A stretch of 64,000 bases of DNA, taken from Tritrichomonas musculus (taxonomy: Eukaryota > Parabasalia > Tritrichomonadida > Tritrichomonadidae). Shown in pieces: positions 1-10,260 of the stretch. The translations under genes were made by a program, and so were the position numbers. Location: NCBI GenBank assembly GCA_039105265.1, contig JAPFFF010000010.1:1674001-1738000 (forward strand), given 5' to 3'. Every line of letters starts with the position of its first letter. The stretch's first letter is position 1. The notes beneath the pieces were generated by a model that worked only from the letters and a program-made list of their open reading frames with translations, was not told the origin of the DNA and made no database searches.

Positions 1-750
1 AGCAATAAAAAAATTCTTCTTTTTCTTTTAAAAGAGAAAATTATAACATTTGATAAATATATATTTAATACTCTCAATAATTTCAAATACGCTCAATTAG
101 GTTATAAATATTATTTTTCTCCTGAACTCAATTTATTTCATTATTCGGTTCCAGATGAAGAGCACATTGAACATGCAATAGAAGATCATGAAATAAATTG
201 AGGTTTGATCTCTCAAATATTTCGGGGTTTGTTCTAGATATCATGTCTAAGGTATCACCATTGTATTTCCACATTTTTACATATCTAGATACTAAAACTT
301 TTACTAGCACATAAAAATATCGATGTTAATGCACAATACAAAATTCAATCTAAATCAGAGAAAAAAGTTTTCGATATATCAACTTTTAGTTTATTAAAAC
401 TTGTATTTATAAGTGAAGAAGTAAAAACTGCATTACATATGGCAGTTGAACAAGAATATATTGATAGTATAATTCTTTTATTAACACATCCACAAATTGA
501 TGTTAATGCTATATTAACTACAATAGGGGTGGATGTCTATCAACATAGATCCAAAATTTATGAAAATGATACTGCATTACATATTGCTGTTAAAAAAGAT
601 AACCTCGAAATCATTCAACTTTTATTGATTCAAAAAACTATCAATATAAATATTCAAGATATAAATGGGCGAAAACCTTCAGATTGTACAGATAACAATG
701 CAATTAAAACACTATTTGAAAACTACAGCATTTCGAATACCTCTCAATAA
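1..750 (+). pseudogene. Broken ankyrin-repeat protein gene (5' end outside window)
   Basis: Three open stretches read like one trichomonad ankyrin protein. Positions 1-198 encode a segment with FDKYIFNTLNNF and YYFSPELNLFHY, like the region before the repeats in these proteins (DUF3447-like; recognised by style only). A middle stretch at about 201-305 in another frame reads YLDTKTF. Positions 289-750 return to the first frame with ankyrin repeats (ILKLLLAHKNIDVNA, TALHIAVKKDNLEIIQLLL, INIQDINGRKP). The first frame has stops at 199, 235 and 286, so at least two frame changes separate the pieces. Ankyrin proteins of this kind are a very large trichomonad family and commonly decay. The ATG at 439 lies inside a repeat and is unlikely to be a true start. 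Function would be protein binding; no partner can be inferred. Confidence 0.7.
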
Positions 751-1312
751 AATGGTAATCCAATACTTTTTAAAATTATTTTCTTAATCTTTTTTTTTTA
801 AATATTTAATCATATTATTCTTAAAAATGTATTTGCCATAAATTTTTTATGCCTGAGATTAAAACTAAAAAAAGAAATTTAGATTAGTATTATGATAAAA
901 TAAAACAAATATGATATGCTTTTATTCAGATACTTCATTGTAAAACTGGGCCAGAAATCGTTGTTTATCAAACAAATCAACAAATTATTCAAAGCGCTTA
1001 TTATTTTTTAAGTGAAGAAGTAAAGACAGTATTTGAAATAAAAATGATCAAAGTAAAACATTATCTCATTTTACTTTGCCTTTTTTACTCTCTCCTCCTG
1101 TAGTTTCTTCATATCATGCTAGTATAGGACTCAAAATCATACCATAATAGTGATCCATTTTATATAATATAATAATATATTATGTTATCAATTACACAAA
1201 GAGGGCAGCTAACTTAGTTAATATTTTTTCATATATTAATGTTATATCTATAGACCGTTTATTATTGAAAAAAATAATATATTAAGAAATAAAAGATATG
1301 CTTTTTATTTAG
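751..1312. other. AT-rich spacer with a trace of the ankyrin gene
   Basis: No gene is seen. At about 1008-1032 the stretch AAGTGAAGAAGTAAAGACAG closely matches 411-433 inside the ankyrin pseudogene, so this spacer may hold a second, more decayed ankyrin fragment (about 930-1060). The rest is A/T-rich. Confidence 0.35.
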
Positions 1313-3163
1313 TTAGATATTTGAAATATCATATTTCACAAATATTTTCTTTTTTATCAATAGAAAAACCAAAAACGTTAATCCAAATAAAGAACTTAAA
1401 GAAATTGACGATAAAAGAACCATATTTTGTCGTAAATTGTAATTCCATTTTCTCAATATTAAATTTTGTTCATTTTCAAAATAACATGATTGTAAATGAA
1501 TTCTTTTTTTATCATTAATAAACATTTGGCCTGTTTTTCTTCCATTCCACTTCTGAGTTTTCAGAATAATATTTTGAACGCCTTCAAATTCAATTGATTT
1601 TTTTTCATTTATGAAATCGCATGAATCAAACTCGATTATATTATCATTCATTTGCTTAAGTAATATTATACCAGATTCATCATCATCATCATATTCTTCT
1701 GTCACTTTAATCATCCCACCTTTTCCATCTCTAGATTTGAAAATGCAGTCATTAACTTTGCCATTATAGATTGTTAAATAAATAGCAGATCCTCCTCGAT
1801 ATTTAATGTAAGGATTTTCTGTAATGATAATTTCATTAGATAAAAATGAGCATGATTGAATTAAAAAATCACTGGATTTGTATTTCGAATAAATATATAA
1901 AGCTCCACCAAAAACTGCTTTGCAATTGCTTATTGTTAAATTTTTAAATAGTATCTTATTATCTACATCAATTTTGTTTTTAATATATATTGCTCCACCA
2001 CCTCCATTAGATGCAGAACAGTCATCTAAATTTGAATTAACTAAATGGACATCGCAATCTTGTAAAAAAATGGCACCTCCATCTCTGCTTGTTTCATGAT
2101 ATCCACTAAATTTTGTAACCAATATAAGAACATAAACTGTTCTTACTTCATTATTAATATAACGGCAAAGTTTAGTCGAATTACAGTTGTTATTTGTATA
2201 AAGGACATCAGGGAGACGACCATTAGAGAATGTTGGTATTTTTGTTGAATTATCCATATTAAATACCTTGTTAAAGCTTATATGAAATTGGAAATTTTCA
2301 AGATAAAAGGGGTTAACATTAGTATGAAGTTCATTATTTGTAAAAAAGAAATATTCGAAATTAATTTTGACATATTTTGAAATACTAAACAAAACAAAAT
2401 TCTTATTTGTATCTGTAATATTGAGCGTATTATATGTAAATATAACAAAAGGATTTTTTAACACGTTAAAATTAAATAATGAAACTGAGTTATTTTCATG
2501 CAATTCGAATATATTTTTTTGTAATGATATAATGCTATCAACAGTTTCAAATTTTTGAATTATAAAACTTATTGCAGATCCATCCTTTATAGCAAAATTA
2601 TTAATAAATGAACAGTTTTCTATTTTTCCTTGACCTCCAGAAAAACTAATGGCACCACCTGATAAGCTACATGTGTTATTAATAAATAAAGAATTTGTTA
2701 TATTAATTCTGGATAAAAAATAATCAGTATAATATTTAATGCAGCCACCATTTGAACCTGAACAGTTATAAAAAGAACATTGATCAATTATGCTATCATG
2801 TCCTAAATTTGTATCACCAAAAGATAAAGATATAGCTCCTGGATCCATTTGTGAATAAAGCGAAATAAATGAACAACCATACAATAATAATCTACAATTT
2901 GTAGCACTTATCATTTTATTATTTAAGTTGCATCCATAAATATTCATTTTATTGATGAATCCACCTTTTTCATTTGAAAGATCATGCAAATATTCAGTAG
3001 GTTTTGATGGGCATTTATCAATAATCTTTTTTGGCAAATCTGTAAAATTATTTCTAACCTGAGCCATAGTTTCATATGAATTTCTTTGTCCATTATTCAT
3101 TTCACTATTATCTTGATTGCTGTTTATTTTTATAAAGAATAAAAAGAAGAATATTTTCATCAT
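1313..3163 (-). CDS. Pmp-like beta-helix surface protein with signal peptide and one C-terminal membrane segment
   Basis: This 616-residue protein starts with a hydrophobic signal-like stretch (residues 2-12, IFFFLFF). Its body has repeated GGAI-type motifs: GGCIKYY, GGAISF, GGAIFL, GGGAIYI, GGALYIY and GGSAIYL, each followed by short NCSF or NCTF-like turns. These are the hallmark of Chlamydia-type polymorphic membrane protein repeats, which fold as a right-handed parallel beta-helix. A single membrane helix lies at about residues 581-603, followed by KKK and a short basic tail, so the protein is predicted to be type I with its helix outside the cell. Trichomonads carry a large family of such proteins, proposed to act in adhesion or surface variation. 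The start is the first of two adjacent ATGs, with a TCATAA initiator-like motif just upstream. Confidence 0.8.
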   Translation of the reverse strand: MMKIFFFLFFIKINSNQDNSEMNNGQRNSYETMAQVRNNFTDLPKKIIDKCPSKPTEYLHDLSNEKGGFINKMNIYGCNLNNKMISATNCRLLLYGCSFISLYSQMDPGAISLSFGDTNLGHDSIIDQCSFYNCSGSNGGCIKYYTDYFLSRINITNSLFINNTCSLSGGAISFSGGQGKIENCSFINNFAIKDGSAISFIIQKFETVDSIISLQKNIFELHENNSVSLFNFNVLKNPFVIFTYNTLNITDTNKNFVLFSISKYVKINFEYFFFTNNELHTNVNPFYLENFQFHISFNKVFNMDNSTKIPTFSNGRLPDVLYTNNNCNSTKLCRYINNEVRTVYVLILVTKFSGYHETSRDGGAIFLQDCDVHLVNSNLDDCSASNGGGGAIYIKNKIDVDNKILFKNLTISNCKAVFGGALYIYSKYKSSDFLIQSCSFLSNEIIITENPYIKYRGGSAIYLTIYNGKVNDCIFKSRDGKGGMIKVTEEYDDDDESGIILLKQMNDNIIEFDSCDFINEKKSIEFEGVQNIILKTQKWNGRKTGQMFINDKKRIHLQSCYFENEQNLILRKWNYNLRQNMVLLSSISLSSLFGLTFLVFLLIKKKIFVKYDISNI

Positions 3164-3698
3164 TTTTTATGATTTTCAAAAAATAACTTTTTCATTTGGT
3201 CGATCAATTAAGAAAAGCATTGTATCAGAATTTTAAATGGTTATTTTGCCATTAATTCAAAATTGAAAAGTAATATTAAATCTTTTTTGAAACAAAAAAA
3301 TATGATATATAAATAAGTTAAAATCATGAATTCGCTTATAATTTAACTTATAATATGAATTTAATTAAGTTTTTCATTTTTTTTTTTTATAAATATATCA
3401 GATTTTATAGTTTTTTACAATTATTAATAATCAACTTATGAGGTAATTTACTGTTTAAAATAGTTTAATTTATTTTTGGAAAACAAATTTTGATTAATAT
3501 ATTTTTTAAAAAATATATCAAGGATACACAAAAGAAAAAAAAATTGGGAACCTAAAAAATGAAGTTGTTTTTAATATATGAGGATTGAGGATGGGACACC
3601 TAAAAATATATGAAATAAAAAATTTAATTGATGACTTTTGCCGTGATTGATTTTTTATTTTTAACCCAAAACAAAGCAAAACATAAAATATAATAAAA
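3164..3698. other. AT-rich spacer
   Basis: Spacer between two genes on the minus strand. It holds A and T runs and no supported gene. An open frame running from inside the neighbouring RBR gene down to 3518 is a shadow in the wrong frame. Confidence 0.5.
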
Positions 3699-6600
3699 TC
3701 AGCTCCAATAGCCACCATGCCTTTGTGTGAGATGACTGTAACAGTCAGAAGCTGTATTAAATCCAGCCCCACAAATGAAGCACCAATGGTAACCGCATGG
3801 ACAACACATATGATTACATCCACCATCTTTATAAACAACAACTTTGCATTTTGGACACATTGTCTGATTTTTATACAAATTGCATTGGTAATTTTTGGGA
3901 TGCCATTTTTGGCACAACACACAATATGTATTTTGACATCCATTAATTCCACAAATGAATCCTTTTCCTTTCACACTTGTAACATCATAGAGATGATTTG
4001 GATGATCAGGACAAAATGTAACCACATGCCTCATTTGAGTTCGAACAGCATACTCTGAAACTAACTGAAGCCAAGATGACAATAACGAACTCATTTCAAC
4101 ATCATTTTGAATTAATGCAGATATCATTTGACCAAGTGGAATTTGAGGCCAGCATTCAGTTCCGTTTTTATTCTCACGACAAGGAATTGATGGAATTCCT
4201 TGTGGTTTTGAATAAATTCTACCCAATGCATCAATGTCAATTTTCCCATCAACAAAGAATGGCTCAGTTGTGTTTTGAAGCGAGCTAATTATGCAGTTCC
4301 GGCACATTCTATTTGTGAATGTTGTTCCATCTTCGTTGTAGACTGTGATTGGCAATTTGGTTAGGATCGGGTTTTCAGGATCATCACAAATGTAACAGCA
4401 ACAAAGCGCTTTTGATGACAGATAAGAATCAACATTCGTTATTTGTTCATTTTCAATTTTCACTTTTTCGATTAACTCGTTAACTTCATTTTCTTCATCT
4501 TTTGTTGTTATGATGCATTTGAACTTACTATCGTAGAACCATTTTGAATGCTCTCTTATTTTTATGAATGATTTTGAATATATCTTGTCTGAAACTGGAA
4601 TTATTGTGTAATGCAAGTTCATTTGGTCAATGATTCGATCCTTTTCAAAACGAAGATGTTCTTGCAATTCATTGATTTCTGACATTTTCATTAAGAAACG
4701 ATGACCAACAATTTTTATTACATTTGCATAATCGCAATTTTCATTGAACCATTTCATAATGCAATTTTGTGACTCTTGATAATAAATCAAGGCTGGATGA
4801 ATGAAATCAATGGGAAATTGGAAATATGAGAGCCTATCGTTTGCTGTATTCTTTAATACATAATTTTGTGATAGTTTCTCTTTTAGAGATTCATCATTGA
4901 ATAATTTGATCCTTTTAATGACTGATTCATTAATTTGTTTCAATTTTTGATATTTCGAATTAATGAAGTACAAGTTGTTTTGATCTAAATCTGAAATTTG
5001 GCACTTTTCGTTGACGAATAAAGCACATATTCGAATAGATGAATTTATCTTTTTCAATTCATCGAGATGCTTGATGCAGTAATCAATCTTCTTGCGATCA
5101 ATTCGATCGCCATGATAAAGATTTGAATAAATGCATTGATATTGCTCTGTCCCAACAGATTTAATTTCAACCAATACTCTTGTTTCATTGTGATAAATAA
5201 GAACACTTCTTGGTGTAAATGGCATCAATTTCAAGCAAATATTTGCACCATTCATAATTCTATCTTTGACATAACAGTCTCTTGAAATGAACGATACAAA
5301 TAAGTTCTCACCGTTATTTGAAAAATGAAATTTCCTTTCTTCATATTTTAAATTGTTTCCTTTTGAAACATGAAGACTTGTAACATTAAGGTTATCTGAT
5401 TCAAAGTATGTCTCAAATAGAACTTTGAACCATGGATTCAATGCAATTTTATTAAGTTCAATTGATGTGATTCCACTTTTTGAATAAGGAGTAATTCGAT
5501 GAATTAACCTCCCTTCATTTAAACCAAATTTTTCTTTATGAGTTATATTGAAACAATAGCATTCAACGGGAGTCATGATGCCTTTCCAACCAGGCCGATT
5601 AGATATTCTAACTTCAGCATATCTTTGCTGCTTATCAAGATATTTACTACCTCTAAAAACTAATGTTGAATGGCTTTCATTTTCATTGATGTGACTGAAC
5701 CGAATAAAATGAATTTCTGACCAGTTTGGATAAACAAGTTCAATCTGATAAATGAATTGATCAATAATATTAGATATTCCTTCATGATTTTTAACAAAAG
5801 AGTTCATATCACTTATGATTTCGTTAACTTTTTTATTTGGAAATGTTTCATCAACAATTTTTTGCAGATGTGATTTCAAAGTAAGAAATGCTGAATAAGA
5901 AAATCCACTTGATTCAACTATTTCTTTAATGTCTGTCTCATCATTTGAAAGCAAGACATTTAATGTGCTAATGAGAGTAACAATATCAGAATCTACACAA
6001 AAATTCTTTAACAGACTCTCTGACATTTCTTCCTGAATGAGTGATTCTTCCATTGAAATCAAAATTGAAATGTAGGATGAAATGAAATAAGCTTCTTTTT
6101 GCTCTTTTTGTGGAAATGTGTCTTTGTAATTAATGATTGCTGCTGCATAATACACGGGAATAAATGAGAATTTAAGTATTTCAATTCCAAATTTGGTTAT
6201 TTTCAATGTTTTTTCGTCAAGCGCACCAATGTATTTCAAGTTGTCTAATGCAAAACGAACGTTCTGCTTTTTTGGCTTGCTTGGAAGATTTTTCATTTTT
6301 TCAATGTCAATACCAATTCTTTTCATTTTCAAGATGTTTTCTGTTAAATCTAATCTTTCAAATTCCGGTGTTGATGTTTCAAAAGCTTTATTATTTTTTT
6401 TATGAATATACAAACCTCTGAAATTTCTACCAAGCTTTCCTCTTCTTTTATTCATTGTTTCTTTTGATGCTTGGACTTCTTTTTTTGAAGTTAATGTTGT
6501 AAAACAATTGAATATTTCTTCTGTTTCTAGGCAATTATCAATGACAACCGAAAGAGAATCAAAATCAACTGATTCACCAATTTGTGTAGTAAAAATTAAT

Positions 6601-8099
6601 TTGTTTATTTTTTGTAAATCATCGGGAAAACTGTATTCAAAAAGTTCATGATTTGTATAAGAAAATAAAAGTGGAACAAAGTAAATATAATTATCATTAT
6701 TGTCTTCATATGATAGATATTCATCTCGAAGTCTTTTTAAGAAATTTTCAGTTTTTTCGTTCTGTTTCAATGAAGTTTGAAGCAAAACAACTCTTCTTCT
6801 TTCTTCGTTTTTATCTTTATTCGCCAATGACAAAATGATTGAATTTTTCACTTTGTTGCAAGTATCAAAATCGGAACAGAAACAAAGAATGTTTCCTTCT
6901 TCTATTTTAGAATTAATATTTGTCATTTCTTCAATGACTCTCACCGTTGTTTCTTCAATTTTTGTTTCATCTTTTTCAACGTAATCATCAATTTCATACC
7001 TCGAGTGTCCCATCAAAGATGTAACTTCAACTGTTCCGTGGAATGGACTGAGAATTGAATTGTCAATAAAAGATGCCAATAAAACCACATTCAATGGAGA
7101 CGAAAAAACTTTCTTCACATGATTTAAATAGGCAATTTTTGTTATTAAAACATCCATTGAAAAAGTTCGTATATTGAAGTCATCGATAATGAAATGTGAC
7201 ATTGAAAAAAAGTTCGTATCGTTTTCAAAAAGATGAAATAAATCAAGTAAACTTTCTGGAGTCAAAAGTGCCAAAATCAATTTTTCTTTTGAAGGTGAAC
7301 TGATCAATTCAATAAGTTCGTTTGAATTTGTGATAATCTTAACGTATTTTGAAATCAAATTATTTAAAATTTTTTCTGTTGATTTGATTTGCTTTGTTGA
7401 TGGCTGAACAACGATACAAAAAGGCGAATTTAATTCATCTTTTAAAATGCGGTTAATCAATATGAGAGGAACACAAACGGTTTTTCCGGTTCCATAGAAA
7501 GATTTGAATACATGCATTGAATTGCTTGTTTTGTTTATTGTGTTGTAAAATTTATATACCTCATAGAATTTTGCTTTGTAAAATGGATATTTGCTTATTG
7601 GCTTTATATCTATTGAAAAATTGAATAAAGCAGCTTCGATTCCAAGTCTAAGATTGAGATATCCGAGTTCTTTTGAATTATTCATTTTGAAAATGATTTC
7701 TTTGAATATTGAGGTAAATACAAGGATAAATTGAGAAAGTGTGTTGATATCAGTTTGAATTTGGGAGATCAATAGTTTTGATTCTTTTGGATTTAATATT
7801 GAATTAAAAGATTTAAGAAAAGAATCAAATGCTGTACATATCACATTAAATGTATTGAATATATCATCTTTATATACTTTATAGTTTTGAAAATAGCTCA
7901 AATTTTGGCTAAATATTGCAACCATTTCATTTATTGATCCAATCATTGGGTTAAAATACATTCCAAATGAATTCGTTTTTAACTCCGATTTAATGTATTT
8001 TACTTTCTCGGTAATTTTTTCTGATTTGATCAAAATGCTCGAAAAGTTCTTTTTAATTATATCATATTCATCTATTTCGCGTTCAGGAAATCCAGACAT
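3699..8099 (-). CDS. Helicase-like / RBR (RING-IBR-RING) E3 ubiquitin ligase fusion
   Basis: 1466 residues. The N-terminal part resembles a DEAH-type superfamily 2 helicase: a Walker A motif GTGKT at 203-207, VVQPSTKQ after it, and an IIDDFN sequence at about 304-308 where DEAH proteins have DEVH. The middle resembles the helical and fold domains that follow such helicases. The C-terminus is an RBR module: RING1-like CCYICDD...CRNC, an IBR with CGINGCQNTYCVLC, and RING2 CPKCKVVVYKDGGCNHMCCPCG at about 1415-1436. By the family rule the Cys in GGCNHM (residue 1428) accepts ubiquitin from the E2, so ligase chemistry looks intact. Plants have comparable DEAH-helicase/RBR fusions (DEAH11/12 type). 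Motif II is atypical, so ATPase or helicase activity is doubtful. It probably acts in the cytoplasm or nucleus; RNA as substrate is only an inference. Confidence 0.8.
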   Translation of the reverse strand: MSGFPEREIDEYDIIKKNFSSILIKSEKITEKVKYIKSELKTNSFGMYFNPMIGSINEMVAIFSQNLSYFQNYKVYKDDIFNTFNVICTAFDSFLKSFNSILNPKESKLLISQIQTDINTLSQFILVFTSIFKEIIFKMNNSKELGYLNLRLGIEAALFNFSIDIKPISKYPFYKAKFYEVYKFYNTINKTSNSMHVFKSFYGTGKTVCVPLILINRILKDELNSPFCIVVQPSTKQIKSTEKILNNLISKYVKIITNSNELIELISSPSKEKLILALLTPESLLDLFHLFENDTNFFSMSHFIIDDFNIRTFSMDVLITKIAYLNHVKKVFSSPLNVVLLASFIDNSILSPFHGTVEVTSLMGHSRYEIDDYVEKDETKIEETTVRVIEEMTNINSKIEEGNILCFCSDFDTCNKVKNSIILSLANKDKNEERRRVVLLQTSLKQNEKTENFLKRLRDEYLSYEDNNDNYIYFVPLLFSYTNHELFEYSFPDDLQKINKLIFTTQIGESVDFDSLSVVIDNCLETEEIFNCFTTLTSKKEVQASKETMNKRRGKLGRNFRGLYIHKKNNKAFETSTPEFERLDLTENILKMKRIGIDIEKMKNLPSKPKKQNVRFALDNLKYIGALDEKTLKITKFGIEILKFSFIPVYYAAAIINYKDTFPQKEQKEAYFISSYISILISMEESLIQEEMSESLLKNFCVDSDIVTLISTLNVLLSNDETDIKEIVESSGFSYSAFLTLKSHLQKIVDETFPNKKVNEIISDMNSFVKNHEGISNIIDQFIYQIELVYPNWSEIHFIRFSHINENESHSTLVFRGSKYLDKQQRYAEVRISNRPGWKGIMTPVECYCFNITHKEKFGLNEGRLIHRITPYSKSGITSIELNKIALNPWFKVLFETYFESDNLNVTSLHVSKGNNLKYEERKFHFSNNGENLFVSFISRDCYVKDRIMNGANICLKLMPFTPRSVLIYHNETRVLVEIKSVGTEQYQCIYSNLYHGDRIDRKKIDYCIKHLDELKKINSSIRICALFVNEKCQISDLDQNNLYFINSKYQKLKQINESVIKRIKLFNDESLKEKLSQNYVLKNTANDRLSYFQFPIDFIHPALIYYQESQNCIMKWFNENCDYANVIKIVGHRFLMKMSEINELQEHLRFEKDRIIDQMNLHYTIIPVSDKIYSKSFIKIREHSKWFYDSKFKCIITTKDEENEVNELIEKVKIENEQITNVDSYLSSKALCCCYICDDPENPILTKLPITVYNEDGTTFTNRMCRNCIISSLQNTTEPFFVDGKIDIDALGRIYSKPQGIPSIPCRENKNGTECWPQIPLGQMISALIQNDVEMSSLLSSWLQLVSEYAVRTQMRHVVTFCPDHPNHLYDVTSVKGKGFICGINGCQNTYCVLCQKWHPKNYQCNLYKNQTMCPKCKVVVYKDGGCNHMCCPCGYHWCFICGAGFNTASDCYSHLTQRHGGYWS

Positions 8100-10260
8100 T
8101 TAATTATAAAATGCATCATATAATTGAATATTCGAATTAGTTGATAATAAATTGAATGAATTATTCTCAAAATAAGAATAGAACAATGACATTTTATTTC
8201 TTATTCAATAATTGAATGATTTACATGTTTGATGATAAATTCAATATAGAAGATCTTTAATTTTGTGTAAGGAGAATGGAATCGAACTAATAAACCTAAA
8301 AAATTCATAATCTAAGAATTTTAATTTTTCATTTCATCAAATGATTATTATCAAACAGAGATAAATCAACCGATCAAAAAGCATTCAAAAAGTTTTACCA
8401 AATTATCAAAAAGTTCGAATGGTATTTAGCTAATGAATGCCAAAGAAGTAAATAAAAGTTACTCTTTTTTTGGAAAATGTTCTATACAGTTGTTTTATGG
8501 ACTTTAGATCAATTTAAATAATATCTATATATGATTTTATAATTAATGTCATAACTCAAAAATATTATTTTAACATAAATTAGGTTTTATCATAAAAAAT
8601 GGATCTGTCACCTTTAATAGTATTAATAAACGATAAAAAATATGGAAAATATAATCTTTTTTAAAATTAAATATTATAAATGGAAGCTTATTTGATTTCA
8701 ATGATATTTTTTCCAAATTTTTAATTGCAATAAAAACAGTTATTGATCTTTTTTAAATAACTCTTTGGTTTTTAAATCTAATTTGAAGAATTTTTTTAAT
8801 TAAAAATATTATATGAGATTGTGTGAGCCTTTTTACCTTTTTAAAATAAAATAATCATAGTTAGAACTTACCCTTTATTATCCTAACTATTTTCTGATAT
8901 CATGCCATATATGAAATGATTGCATTTTTATTTTGACATATCTTTTAAAATATGCTTTTAAATCAATGTAATCTTCATCCTGATCATATTTACCAAGGTA
9001 ATCCTGCCTTTGAACGTCATTTCCTGCTCGGCAGACTGCTGGCATTTTCAAGCACTCAAATTGAGTATATTTTTATTCAATCAAAGGTTTATAAAATATG
9101 TGAATATGCATATTCTTCATTAGCAAAAAAACACTAAATATTTGAAATTTCAGAAGTATCAGAACTGGTATCATAAAAACCGAAATAATATACTCTTATT
9201 GATATAATTAAATAAAAACAAATATTTTGAATGATTAGTTTATTGAATATATTGTTAAATCATTATTGTTCACTCATGAAAAAAACTATGGACTTTTTGA
9301 CCACCTTATAATCTTTTGAAGAGTTTGAAATTTCAAATATTGTTTTAAAATTGATATGATATTTCAATTATTAATAAAATCGATTGATCAAAATATGACC
9401 ATTTTAGACTCAAGAATTCAATTTGCATACCTCTCGAAAATAGACCAATCCTACATTAATGATTTTTTAACATAGATATTCATTTTCATATGTTCTTGAA
9501 TAAATGAAAAATTTTTTGTGGAGCATTTATCAGATATATTTTTAATATGATGATTTACTATGGGACGGTTTCAATCCGAATTTCATACTCGGTCGTTTGA
9601 ATTAAACTGATTACCATAAATTTCAGAAAATATTGTTATTGAATCCGTGTCGATGATCAGAGATGTTTGCGATGTTTGTTTAGGGTTGGTTTTAATTTGA
9701 ATCTTCCACTTGGCTTGTTGAGCAAATAATATCTATTATAAGATATCACAAAAAAATCTAAATTCAATTAGTTTTTTAAATTTTGAAATATTGTTCAAAA
9801 ATTCAATACTATTCAACACAAATTGAGAGGGGTTGGTAATTATCTTTTCATTTTACTCAAAATTATTAATTCTCAAGTTTTTTTGGCAGTTTAAATAAAA
9901 AACTACAAATGTTATTCATCAAAATCGTTTAATTTTAATCAATATCAATTGATTTTCCAAGATATTTTCAAAATCTCTGACATCACTTTTTGAATTTTGG
10001 AAAAATTTTCTGATTAAATTAACTGATTTTTTAAATACTGATCTAAAATTTTATTATTTATGACATTTGAAATTTTTTTATAAAAATTTAAATTCAACTA
10101 ATTCTATTTTAAAAAATCTTTTGTTTCATAGTCTAGCAAATTATTGACAATCAAATTTAAAATTTTTTAATTATTTCCCAAAAACGATGAATTTGTTTTG
10201 ACCTTATTCTAAATATTATTTTAAAACCGAAATCATTTTTTATTTTTTCGAATCTAGAAA
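8100..10260. other. Long AT-rich spacer, no supported gene
   Basis: 2.2 kb of A/T-rich DNA. An open frame of 61 codons at 8952-9137 begins with ATG but shows no domain and no composition change, so I do not call it. Two weakly similar 40-base stretches (about 9566-9605 and 9686-9725, both GGTTT-AAT--GAAT) suggest an old tandem duplication. No RNA gene could be supported. Confidence 0.4.

Noticed and set aside
3518-3952. 144-codon minus frame over the RBR end
   Set aside because: It overlaps the RING2 coding region in another frame and shows no domain of its own.
8264-8335. GGAATCGAAC on the plus strand, like the complement of a tRNA T-loop
   Set aside because: No cloverleaf: the T-stem does not pair and the nearby hairpin (AAAATTC with GAATTTT) is a plain inverted repeat.
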